From Roseovarius sp. M141 (lineage in GTDB: Bacteria > Pseudomonadota > Alphaproteobacteria > Rhodobacterales > Rhodobacteraceae): 64,000 nt of DNA. The notes beneath the pieces were generated by a model that did not search any database, was not told the origin of the DNA, and saw only the letters and a program-made list of their open reading frames with translations. The stretch covers positions 3,472,001 to 3,536,000 of the forward strand of contig NZ_VCNH01000008.1 of NCBI RefSeq assembly GCF_024355225.1, in the 5' to 3' direction. Positions 7,144 through 15,193 of this stretch are shown here, one piece after another. The position numbers were made by a program, and so were the translations under genes. Positions within the stretch are counted from its first letter, which is position 1; every line of letters begins with the position of its first letter.

Positions 7144-10014
7144 GTGTCCCTCTTCCTTGTCGCTCTTTTGCCGTTTCTCGGGGCGCTCCTGCCCGGACTG
7201 ATGAATTCCGCCGGCCGTCAGGCCTGCGCCGGGGTCACGGGGGCAGTGACCCTGACCGCGCTGATCGGGCTTCTGACGAACGCGCCTGCCGTGTTCGCCG
7301 GGGAGGTCGTCACTGCCCGTATCGACTGGCTGCCCAGCATCGGGATGAACGTCAATCTGATGCTGGACCCGCTGGGATTCTTCTTCGCCTGCCTGATTCT
7401 GGGCATCGGCCTGCTGATCATCATCTACGCGCGGTATTACCTGTCACGCAATGATAACATGGGCGAATTTTTCACCTATCTGCTGCTGTTCCAGGGCGCG
7501 ATGGTCGGGATCGTCCTGAGCGACAACATCCTGCTTTTGCTGGTTTTCTGGGAACTGACGTCGCTGTCGTCCTTCCTGTTGATCGGCTATTGGAAACACC
7601 TCCCCGAAGGCCGTCAGGGCGCGCGCATGGCGCTGACCGTGACCGGCATGGGCGGGCTGGCCCTGATCGGGGGAATGCTGATTCTGGGCCAGATTGCGGG
7701 CAGTTATGATCTGAGCGTCATTCTGGAGCGGCGCGATGTCATTCAGGCCTCGCCGCTCTATGTTCCCGCCCTGCTGTTGATCCTGCTGGGATGTTTCACA
7801 AAATCGGCGCAGTTTCCGTTCCATTTCTGGCTGCCGCATGCGATGGCCGCGCCGACGCCGGTCAGCGCCTATCTGCACTCGGCCACGATGGTCAAGGCGG
7901 GCATTTTTCTGATGGCACGGCTGTGGCCGGTGCTGTCGGGCACCCCCGAATGGTTCATGATCGTGACCGGCGCCGGGCTGATCACGATGGTGCTGGGGGC
8001 TGTGATCGCCCTGTTCAAGCATGACCTGAAGGCGCTGCTGGCGTTCTCGACAGTCAGCCATCTGGGCCTGATCACCATGCTGTTGGGCACCGGGACGGGC
8101 TTTGGCGCGATGGCGGCAATGTTTCATATCCTGAACCACGCGACGTTCAAGGCCGCTCTGTTCATGTCCGCCGGGATCATCGACCATGCGGTTCACACCC
8201 GTGATATCCGTCGGCTGGGCGGACTGCGGCGCGTGATGCCGATCACATTCGTGATCACCACGCTGGGCGCGCTGTCGATGGCGGGGGTTCCGCTGCTGAA
8301 CGGGTTCCTCAGCAAGGAAATGATGCTGGAGCAAACGCTGCACACCACGCTGTTCGGGATGCCCTGGCTGGTGCCGGCGCTGGCGGTGATCGGATCGCTT
8401 TTTTCGGCGGCCTATTGTTTCCGCCTGATCGCGCATACCTTCTTCGGTCCCGAACGCGACGATTATGACGCCCCGCCGCACGATCCGGGCCCCGGGCTGT
8501 GGCTGCCACCCGCGATCCTGATCGTGCCGGTCGTGGTGATCGGCGTCGCGCCCTTTCTGGCCGAACCGTTCATAAAGCTGGTGACCGATGCCGTGCTGGG
8601 CGGCGCGGTCAAGCTACCCACTGAGCATTTCAAAATCTGGCACGGGCTGGTCCCGGCGCTGTGGATGTCGATTATCGCGACGGCGGGCGCGCTCACGCTG
8701 GTGTCGCTGCACGCCCCGGCGCTACGGCTGTGGGATGCCGCACCGCGCCCCGAGGCCAAGACGATCTTTGACCGCGTTATCGACGGGGCTGTCGGCGTCG
8801 CACGCGCGATCATTCAGCCGCTGCATGACGGTTCCTTTTCGCGCTATGGCGCGATCATGGCGGTCACTGTCGTGGCCGGTGGCGTGCATGCATGGGCCAC
8901 CGGGACGATCGGGCCGGCCACATACGACATGCTGCCGATCGGGCCAATTTCCGTTGCGGCCTGGCTGATGCTGGTCGCGGCAACGACGGCGCTGGTATTC
9001 CTGCATCGCAACCGTCTGCTGTCACTGATCCTGCTGGGGATCGTCGGGCTGCTGGTATCCGTTGGTTTCGTCTATTTCAGCGCGCCTGATCTGGCGCTGA
9101 CGCAATTCACCGTCGAAGTCGTCACCACCATCCTGATGCTGCTGGCCCTTAATTTCATGCCCAACCGCACCCCTGTCGAGAGCACCGTTCTGCGCCGCAC
9201 CCGCGACGCGGCCATCGCTATTGCCGGGGGCCTCGGGACCATGGGAATGGCATATTACTACCTGCTGCGCGACCCGGTGAGCGAGTCGATCTCGGCCTTC
9301 CATCTGGCCAATTCGTACAAGGGCGGCGGCGGTACCAATGTGGTCAACGTCATTCTCGTCGATTTCCGTGGCTTTGATACGTTCGGTGAAATCATCGTTC
9401 TGGGCATCGCCGCCCTGCTGATCTACGCCCTGACCGAGGCACTGCTGGACGGCCCCATTCGCGCGCGCCTTCTGAACCGAAAGCCCGATCAGCCTCGCGC
9501 AGGCGACATCCACCCGCTGATGATGGTGGTCCTGACCCGCGTCATCATGCCGATCGTGCTGCTGGTCGGCTTGCACATCTTCCTGCGCGGCCACAACGAT
9601 CCCGGCGGCGGGTTCATCGCCGGGCTGATCGTATCGATTGCCGTGGTGATGCAGTATATGGCCAGCGGCTTTAGCTGGGCGTCGGCGCGGCTGCGCTATC
9701 CCTACCACGGCGTGATCGGCGCCGGGGTTCTGGTCGCCGGCCTGACCGGCATGGGATCGTGGTTCTTCGGCATGCCGTTCCTGACTTCGGATTTCACCTA
9801 TGTCCGCATCCCCCCCTTCGAAAAGTTCGAGCTGGCCACCGCCGCCCTGTTCGATCTGGGCGTATTTCTGGCCGTGGTCGGCGCCGTGATGCTGTCACTT
9901 GAAAGCTTCTCGCGCCTCGCGCGTCGCGCCCATGTGGAAGATAGCGAACACGCGATGGATATAGACCCATCGCGCGACAGTCCCGCACCGCCCCAGTCGG
10001 CAAAGGAGGTCTAA
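7144..10014 (+). CDS. mrpA: Mrp/Pha cation:proton antiporter, fused A-B subunit
   Basis: The 956-residue membrane protein is the large subunit of the Mrp (Pha) complex, which exchanges Na+ or K+ for H+ and is related to respiratory complex I. Residues 1 to about 780 are MrpA: conserved ELTSLSSFLLIGYW, KSAQFPFHFWLPHAMAAPTP (NuoL-like) and HDLKALLAFSTVSHLG. From about residue 790 a MrpB domain is fused in frame, with LHIFLRGHNDPGGGFIAGL and SDFTYVRIPP, explaining why no separate mrpB exists. I chose GTG at 7144 because AGGAG lies five bases upstream; an earlier ATG adds 19 hydrophilic residues. First gene of the operon. Confidence 0.95.
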   Translation: MSLFLVALLPFLGALLPGLMNSAGRQACAGVTGAVTLTALIGLLTNAPAVFAGEVVTARIDWLPSIGMNVNLMLDPLGFFFACLILGIGLLIIIYARYYLSRNDNMGEFFTYLLLFQGAMVGIVLSDNILLLLVFWELTSLSSFLLIGYWKHLPEGRQGARMALTVTGMGGLALIGGMLILGQIAGSYDLSVILERRDVIQASPLYVPALLLILLGCFTKSAQFPFHFWLPHAMAAPTPVSAYLHSATMVKAGIFLMARLWPVLSGTPEWFMIVTGAGLITMVLGAVIALFKHDLKALLAFSTVSHLGLITMLLGTGTGFGAMAAMFHILNHATFKAALFMSAGIIDHAVHTRDIRRLGGLRRVMPITFVITTLGALSMAGVPLLNGFLSKEMMLEQTLHTTLFGMPWLVPALAVIGSLFSAAYCFRLIAHTFFGPERDDYDAPPHDPGPGLWLPPAILIVPVVVIGVAPFLAEPFIKLVTDAVLGGAVKLPTEHFKIWHGLVPALWMSIIATAGALTLVSLHAPALRLWDAAPRPEAKTIFDRVIDGAVGVARAIIQPLHDGSFSRYGAIMAVTVVAGGVHAWATGTIGPATYDMLPIGPISVAAWLMLVAATTALVFLHRNRLLSLILLGIVGLLVSVGFVYFSAPDLALTQFTVEVVTTILMLLALNFMPNRTPVESTVLRRTRDAAIAIAGGLGTMGMAYYYLLRDPVSESISAFHLANSYKGGGGTNVVNVILVDFRGFDTFGEIIVLGIAALLIYALTEALLDGPIRARLLNRKPDQPRAGDIHPLMMVVLTRVIMPIVLLVGLHIFLRGHNDPGGGFIAGLIVSIAVVMQYMASGFSWASARLRYPYHGVIGAGVLVAGLTGMGSWFFGMPFLTSDFTYVRIPPFEKFELATAALFDLGVFLAVVGAVMLSLESFSRLARRAHVEDSEHAMDIDPSRDSPAPPQSAKEV

Positions 10015-10015
10015 G

Positions 10016-10369
10016 ATGGAACTGCTCGTCGCATCCGCCATTGGCATCCTCACCGCCGCCGGCCTCTACCTTGTGCAGCGCTTGCGCACCTTTCCGGTGA
10101 TCATCGGCGTGGCGCTGCTGACCTATGCGGTCAACGTGTTCCTCTTCGCCTCCGGGCGGCTGACAATCGGCGCACCGCCAATCCTGAGCGATGCGCAAAC
10201 CTATACAGATCCGCTGCCACAGGCGCTTGTGCTGACTGCCATCGTGATCTCCTTCGGGATGACGGCGGTCATCGTGATGATTGCGCTCGGGGCTTATCTG
10301 GGGGCCGATGACGACCATGTAAATGACCCCACAGAGGGCAGCGAGACCGACAAGGAGGGCACAGCATGA
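10016..10369 (+). CDS. mrpC: Mrp antiporter subunit C
   Basis: This 117-residue, three-span protein is the NuoK-like subunit of the Mrp complex. It opens MELLVASAIGILTAAGLYL and has the conserved PVIIGVALLTYAVNVFLFASG and DPLPQALVLTAIVISFGMTAV blocks. The ATG follows the mrpA stop by one base, and the ribosome binding site AAGGAGG lies inside the mrpA 3' end. Its own TGA overlaps the mrpD ATG (ATGATG), so A, C and D are translationally coupled. Confidence 0.95.
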   Translation: MELLVASAIGILTAAGLYLVQRLRTFPVIIGVALLTYAVNVFLFASGRLTIGAPPILSDAQTYTDPLPQALVLTAIVISFGMTAVIVMIALGAYLGADDDHVNDPTEGSETDKEGTA

Positions 10370-11904
10370 TGCACTGGATCATTCTGCCCGTCATCCTGCC
10401 CGCTATCGTCGCGCCGTTCATCGTGCTGGCGGCCCGGTATCACATCGGCATCCAGCGGGTCCTGTCGATTGCGGGCGTGCTGGCCCTTATCGTGATCGCG
10501 GCGGGCCTTGCATGGCAGGCCTCGGACGGGACTGTCACGCTGTATCAGCTGGGCGACTGGGCCGCACCCTTCGGCATCGTGCTGGTCGCTGACCGGCTGT
10601 CGACTATGATGGTGCTTCTGACGGCGGTGCTGGGCTTTTTCGTGCTGCTCTACGCCATCGGATCGAAATGGGATGAGCGCGGGCGGCATTTCCACGCGTT
10701 ATTTCAGTTCCAGATGATGGGCCTGATGGGCGCGTTCCTGACCGGGGATCTGTTCAACCTCTTCGTGTTCTTCGAGGTGCTGCTGATCGCCTCCTACGGG
10801 CTGATGATCCACTCGGGTGGGCATGTGCGCCTGCGGGCGGGTGCCCAGTATGTGCTGTACAATCTGCTGGCATCGACGCTGTTCCTGTTCGCCCTTGGCG
10901 CGATCTATGCCGAAACAGGTACGCTGAACATGGCCGATATCGCCGGGCGCGTCGCCCTGATCGACGCGGGCGGCAGCGTCGGTATCCGCGTGGCGGCGGT
11001 GCTGCTGCTGCTGGTCTTTGCGATCAAGGCGGCGGTCGTGCCGCTTCATTTCTGGCTGCCCTCCAGCTACGCCGAGGCGCCGGGGCCTGTCGCCGCCCTG
11101 TTCGCCATCATGACCAAGGTCGGCGCCTACGCCATCATCCGCGTCTATACGCTGATCTTTCCGCCCGATCTGGAGGTCACTTCGGGGCTGCAAGGCCTGT
11201 GGCTGGCCCCTGCCGCGCTGGCAACCCTGGCGGTCGGCATGATCGGTGTGCTGGCCGCGCGTCGGCTGGACCGTCTGGTGGCCTATGCCGTAATCGGATC
11301 GATGGGCATGGTGATGATCGCCATCGCGCTGTTCACGCAGGCGGGCATCGCCGCGGCTCTCTATTACATCCCGCACTCGACGCTGGCATCAGCAGCGCTG
11401 TTCCTGATCGCCGATCTGGTGCGCAGCGGGCGGACGGATCTGCGGCTGCGCGCGGCGCCGCAGATCGCGGGCGCGTCCCTGACGGCGGGGATGTTCTTTG
11501 TGGCGGCCATCGCGATGGTCGGCCTGCCGCCGCTGTCCGGCTTTGTTGGCAAGTTGCTGATCCTAAATGCCGCCATCGCATCCCCGTTGGTTGTCTGGAT
11601 CTGGGCGGTGGTGCTGGGCGCCAGCCTGATCAGCCTGATCGGATTTGGCCGCGCTGGCAGCACGATTTTCTGGAAGGCGCGCGCGGTGCCCCCCCTTGAG
11701 GACACTCCAGCGCCGTCCCTATCCCCGCTGTCCTACACGGCCGTCGGCGGGTTGCTGGCGCTTTTGATCGCGCTGACAGTTCTCGCCGGCCCGGCGCACC
11801 GCTACACCACTGCCATCGCCGCGCAACTTTTCGCGCCGGCGCCTTATATCAGCACCGTGCTGGACACGCCCGGCAAGCTGAGCACACCGCAGGAGGGGCA
11901 CTGA
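10366..11904 (+). CDS. mrpD: Mrp antiporter subunit D
   Basis: The 512-residue NuoN/M-like subunit has about 14 membrane spans. Conserved blocks include GDLFNLFVFFEVLLIASYGL, with the membrane Glu typical of MrpD, FAIKAAVVPLHFWLPSSY with its Lys, and MTKVGAYAIIRVYTL. Together with MrpA it is thought to form the proton and cation paths. The start overlaps mrpC by four bases. Length is normal for the family and there is no sign of truncation. Confidence 0.95.
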   Translation: MMHWIILPVILPAIVAPFIVLAARYHIGIQRVLSIAGVLALIVIAAGLAWQASDGTVTLYQLGDWAAPFGIVLVADRLSTMMVLLTAVLGFFVLLYAIGSKWDERGRHFHALFQFQMMGLMGAFLTGDLFNLFVFFEVLLIASYGLMIHSGGHVRLRAGAQYVLYNLLASTLFLFALGAIYAETGTLNMADIAGRVALIDAGGSVGIRVAAVLLLLVFAIKAAVVPLHFWLPSSYAEAPGPVAALFAIMTKVGAYAIIRVYTLIFPPDLEVTSGLQGLWLAPAALATLAVGMIGVLAARRLDRLVAYAVIGSMGMVMIAIALFTQAGIAAALYYIPHSTLASAALFLIADLVRSGRTDLRLRAAPQIAGASLTAGMFFVAAIAMVGLPPLSGFVGKLLILNAAIASPLVVWIWAVVLGASLISLIGFGRAGSTIFWKARAVPPLEDTPAPSLSPLSYTAVGGLLALLIALTVLAGPAHRYTTAIAAQLFAPAPYISTVLDTPGKLSTPQEGH

Positions 11905-11905
11905 C

Positions 11906-12406
11906 ATGACACGCGCGTTCTACTGGCTCTTGCCGCACCCGTTCCTGACACTTCTGCTGACGGCGGTCTGGCTGCTGCTGCAAAACACACTGTCGCCCGG
12001 AATGCTGGTGTTCGGACTGATCCTGGGCATCGTGATCCCCTGGGGGACATCGGCCTGGTGGCCGGGTACGCCGCGCGGTGTCCGGCTGGGCCGGATGGCT
12101 GTCTATATCCTGATCGTGCTGTGGGACATCATGGTTGCCAACGTACAAGTCGCCTGGATCGTCCTGACCAAGCCCAACTCCCGCCTGCGCCCCGCATGGG
12201 TCGTTGTGCCGCTGGAACTGCGCCAGCCCGAGGCGATCACGGTCCTCGCCGGAACAATTACACTGACGCCCGGCACCGTGTCGGCGGATCTGTCGGACGA
12301 GGGGCACAGCCTGTTGGTCCATGCGCTGCATACCGACGACCCGGATGCGGTGCGCGACGAAATCAAGCACCGCTACGAGCGGCGCCTGCTGGAGATTTTC
12401 TCATGA
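11906..12406 (+). CDS. mrpE: Mrp antiporter subunit E
   Basis: A 166-residue small subunit. The first half is hydrophobic (LLTAVWLLLQNTLSPGMLVFGLILG) and the second half carries the family-typical segment TVLAGTITLTPGTVSADLS followed by a soluble C-terminal tail, LLVHALHTDD. It starts one base after the mrpD stop and its TGA overlaps the mrpF ATG. MrpE is needed for full antiport activity in other bacteria, though its exact role is unclear. Confidence 0.93.
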   Translation: MTRAFYWLLPHPFLTLLLTAVWLLLQNTLSPGMLVFGLILGIVIPWGTSAWWPGTPRGVRLGRMAVYILIVLWDIMVANVQVAWIVLTKPNSRLRPAWVVVPLELRQPEAITVLAGTITLTPGTVSADLSDEGHSLLVHALHTDDPDAVRDEIKHRYERRLLEIFS

Positions 12407-12690
12407 CCCTCGCCATGGATGTGATGAATATCGCGCTCTGGATCGCCTTTGTGACGGTCGCTGCGGCGCAGGTCATGGCCATGATCCGGCTGATCATCGG
12501 GCCGGGTACGGGCGACCGGATCCTTGCGCTGGACACCATGGTCGTGAATGCCATCGGCTTGATCATCCTGCTCGGGATAGCTCAGGGTAGCCACATCTAT
12601 TTCGAAGTCACGCTGATCATCGCCATGCTGGGGTTTGTCAGCACGGTCGCCTATGCGCGCTTCGTGCTGAGGGGGGACATTATCGAATGA
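12403..12690 (+). CDS. mrpF: Mrp antiporter subunit F
   Basis: The 95-residue three-span subunit has the conserved core IRLIIGPGTGDRILALDTM followed by EVTLIIAMLGFVSTVAYARF. I place the start at 12403, where ATG overlaps the mrpE stop (ATGA); a longer upstream frame running through mrpE is an artefact. The stop TGA at the end overlaps the mrpG ATG. Confidence 0.94.
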   Translation: MTLAMDVMNIALWIAFVTVAAAQVMAMIRLIIGPGTGDRILALDTMVVNAIGLIILLGIAQGSHIYFEVTLIIAMLGFVSTVAYARFVLRGDIIE

Positions 12691-13076
12691 TCTGGGAAAC
12701 TGTCGCAATCTACGCCATTTCGATCTGCCTGATCGTCGGTGCCGGCTTTTCGCTGATCGGCTCGATTGGGTTGCTGAAGTTCAACGATGCCATGACACGC
12801 CTGCACGCACCGACCAAAGTGGGCACCGTGGGCATCGGCGCCCTTCTTCTGGCGGCGATAATTCATGCGCAGATATTCGGTGACGGGGCGTTGCATGTTC
12901 TTTTGGTCATGGCCTTCCTGTTCGTCACGGCGCCGATATCGGCGAACTTCATGGCAAAGGTGAATATCCACAAGGACGCCTGCCCAACCCCGCCCCCGCC
13001 GCCGGAGGACGACACCTGGTCAACACTGAACGTACCCGAAGCCGACCGCGCGCTGGAGAGCGAGACCAAAACCTGA
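12687..13076 (+). CDS. mrpG: Mrp antiporter subunit G
   Basis: Last gene of the Mrp operon, 129 residues. Three membrane spans carry the MrpG signature IGSIGLLKFNDAMTRLHAPTKVGTVGIG, and MAFLFVTAPISANFMAKVN follows. A soluble acidic tail after residue 95 (PPPPPEDD) is longer than the minimal family core. It overlaps mrpF by four bases. Downstream is a gene-free region that ends at a convergent cyclase gene and holds a two-hairpin repeat. Confidence 0.93.
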   Translation: MIWETVAIYAISICLIVGAGFSLIGSIGLLKFNDAMTRLHAPTKVGTVGIGALLLAAIIHAQIFGDGALHVLLVMAFLFVTAPISANFMAKVNIHKDACPTPPPPPEDDTWSTLNVPEADRALESETKT

Positions 13077-13414
13077 CGCATAGACCAGAGCCGCGCGCGC
13101 GGTACACATAGTCCCTCGCGCTCCCGTCAGACACGTAACGCTATTCCAAAGTCCTGTTTCCCGGCCTTTCGATCTGCCTTTTACAAGACGACCAGAATGG
13201 CGTCGCCTGACGAAATGGTATGGTGAGCGATCATCGATGCCGTTCGGACGCGAACTGTCCCGCGAGAGGATAAGCCATTGCCGGGGCATTGACCTGCGGT
13301 TCACGCTGTTCCTAAAGCGTTTCGCGAAACGCACCAGACATATGAGCGTTGCACGCGTTTCGCCTTAAGTTTAAGGCGAAACGCTTTAGCAGGCGCCCAG
13401 AGCAGAGCGGCACA
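13077..13414. other. convergent intergenic region, mrpG / GGDEF gene
   Basis: About 340 bases lie between the converging mrpG and diguanylate cyclase genes. No gene is supported. It contains one copy of the two-hairpin repeat family at 13312-13389, listed separately, whose hairpins could also serve as a bidirectional transcript end. The remainder, 13077-13311, shows nothing I can name. Confidence 0.6.
13312..13389 (+). repeat. two-hairpin dispersed repeat, short form (78 bases)
   Basis: The element has inverted ends CTAAAGCGTTTCGC and GCGAAACGCTTTAG. Inside are two hairpins: the perfect palindrome GCGTTTCGCGAAACGC at the left, and GTTTCGCCTTAA / TTAAGGCGAAAC at the right, separated by a unique centre containing CATATGAGCGTTGCAC. 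A 24-base stretch at 13338-13361 is identical to 47283-47306. Compared with the copies near metG and valS, both hairpin loops are missing here, which accounts for its shorter length. It sits between convergent genes. Confidence 0.85.
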
Positions 13415-14542
13415 TCACTCGACGGCATCTGCCCCCTTGCTGTCGCCCCAAGCCACCGGACCGCTATGCGCCACGGGGCCGCGCGCATCCGCGGGCCTTT
13501 CGCCAGCGTCCGCCAAGGGATCACCGGTATGTCCCAGATCCAGCGAATACGGAATATGGCACCCGCGTCCACGATCCTTGGCAGCGTAAAGCGCCGTATC
13601 GGCCTCCAGCATCAGGCGCGCAATATCCGGATGTGCGTGATCGCACGACATTACCGACCCCGCACTGGCCGATATGGTGCAGAACCGATTCGAGAAGGGG
13701 ATGGGCTGCGACAATCGTCCGATCAGCCGCGCCGCGATTTCATGCACACGACCCGCATCAGTCAGCCGCGTCAGCACCAGCACAAATTCGTCACCGCCGA
13801 CGCGGGCGACGGTGTCTTCGTCGCGCGTCTCTTCAACCATGATGCGCGCAACTTCGCGCAGCACATGATCGCCCGCCGCGTGCCCCATGCTGTCGTTCAC
13901 CGCCTTGAAGTAATCAAGATCCAGATGGATCAGCGCAAAATCCTGCTCTGCCTCGGTCAGTCGTTCCAGCACATAACCCAACGCACGGCGGTTGCGCAGC
14001 CCGGTCAGCGTGTCTGTATAGGCTTTTTCCTCGGCCGCGATCATGGCGCCCTGAAGGCGCAGGTTCAGCTTGTGCGACGCCTCCATCGCGGCGGTCTTGG
14101 CCTCGACCAGATAGAGCATTTCGACAGCGAGATCAGTCGCAGCAAAATCGCTGCTGGTCAGACCGTAATCCCGCACAGCATCAACAACCGAGATCCCGAA
14201 GGACAGATTGATCAGCGCGCCACCGACAGGGGCCGCGCCCGGCGCCAGCGGCACGACGACACCCTTCAGGTCGGTACGCTGTGCGCAGCGCATCCGCAGA
14301 TGCAGTTTGGTGCCCGCCAGCCCCAGCAGCATCCGTATGGATCCATCGGTCTGTGGGCGCTTTATCTCAAACAGATCGGCAAACCGTGCGCCAATCATCG
14401 GCGCCGCTCCGAATGTCTTGGCCAATGTCGGACCGGCATGCACCACACACCCCGCGGCATCAAGTACCGCGTGCATGGGGCACAGCACATCCATCATCGC
14501 CGTGGCGTGATCAGACCGGTCCTTGCCTACGTGAACACTCAC
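13415..14542 (-). CDS. diguanylate cyclase with HNOBA/PAS-like N-terminal region
   Basis: This 375-residue protein should make cyclic di-GMP. The GGDEF catalytic motif is intact (RVGGDEF, near residue 249), and an RxxD inhibitory site (RDED) precedes it. Residues 1 to about 150 look like the HNOBA domain that accompanies H-NOX proteins: a PAS-like fold, then GLTSSDFAATDLAVEMLYL resembling the sGC-type connector, then a coiled-coil signalling helix (EAKTAAMEASHKLN). The GTG start overlaps the stop of the H-NOX-fold gene (GTGA). The pair therefore looks like sensor plus cyclase output. Confidence 0.9.
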   Translation of the reverse strand: MSVHVGKDRSDHATAMMDVLCPMHAVLDAAGCVVHAGPTLAKTFGAAPMIGARFADLFEIKRPQTDGSIRMLLGLAGTKLHLRMRCAQRTDLKGVVVPLAPGAAPVGGALINLSFGISVVDAVRDYGLTSSDFAATDLAVEMLYLVEAKTAAMEASHKLNLRLQGAMIAAEEKAYTDTLTGLRNRRALGYVLERLTEAEQDFALIHLDLDYFKAVNDSMGHAAGDHVLREVARIMVEETRDEDTVARVGGDEFVLVLTRLTDAGRVHEIAARLIGRLSQPIPFSNRFCTISASAGSVMSCDHAHPDIARLMLEADTALYAAKDRGRGCHIPYSLDLGHTGDPLADAGERPADARGPVAHSGPVAWGDSKGADAVE

Positions 14543-15129
14543 TTCACTGCCCCTACACCCAGATCGAAACGGCGTCCGCTGGCATGCTCCACCGCCAGCA
14601 GCCGGATCTCGATCACTTCCAGACCGTCGCGGCGGCCCTTATGGTCCAGCAGGACCAGCGCGCCGTAATCATCTGCCAGCGCGCGCAAAAGCCCGACCAT
14701 GACATGTCCGAACCCCGGCGTCCGGCTACGGCAGAGCGCGCTGAAACGCCCATCGCCGCGTTCGCGCAGCTCAAGCTCGGGCAGGGCCAAGTCAGGCACG
14801 GCAAGCCGCGCGCGCGCAGGCAGATCGTCCAGCGAGTGCAGAAATTCGGTGAAGGTCGGCCCGCCAAAACGCAACAATCGGCGCAGCGCTTCGACGTTGG
14901 GATGCGAGACGAGATATGTTCCGATATCTTCGAGGATATCCTGCAACGGGCGACCCAGCACATCAGCGAGGGCGCCCAGCACGTCATGTGTGACATGCTC
15001 CTCATAGGTCAGCATCGCCTCGAATTCGGTATAATCCAGCCCGGCGCGCCGCATCACGGTGCCCCAGACGTCGCGCCCATACGTGTCGCGCACGAAACGC
15101 TCTATCGCCCGATTGATCAGCCCGTGCAT
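14539..15129 (-). CDS. H-NOX-fold protein lacking the heme-ligand signature
   Basis: The 196-residue protein aligns over its full length with heme nitric-oxide/oxygen-binding (H-NOX) proteins: MHGLINRAIERFV, TYEEHVTHDVLGALADVLG, GPTFTEFLHSLDDL and the C-terminal GLLRALADDYG. However, the proximal heme His of the family, expected right after the LDDL segment, is Pro (codon CCT at 14818-14820), and the YxSxR propionate-binding motif reads C-R-S-R-T. Heme binding is thus doubtful. I prefer the second ATG (MHGLIN) because GGAG lies six bases before it; an ATG two codons upstream is also possible. It is coupled to the downstream cyclase and probably regulates it. Confidence 0.88.
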   Translation of the reverse strand: MHGLINRAIERFVRDTYGRDVWGTVMRRAGLDYTEFEAMLTYEEHVTHDVLGALADVLGRPLQDILEDIGTYLVSHPNVEALRRLLRFGGPTFTEFLHSLDDLPARARLAVPDLALPELELRERGDGRFSALCRSRTPGFGHVMVGLLRALADDYGALVLLDHKGRRDGLEVIEIRLLAVEHASGRRFDLGVGAVK

Positions 15130-15193
15130 ATCCATCTCCGCTACGTCCCTGGTTCAGATATGCACGGCGCACCTTAAGAATTCACCAACGCGG

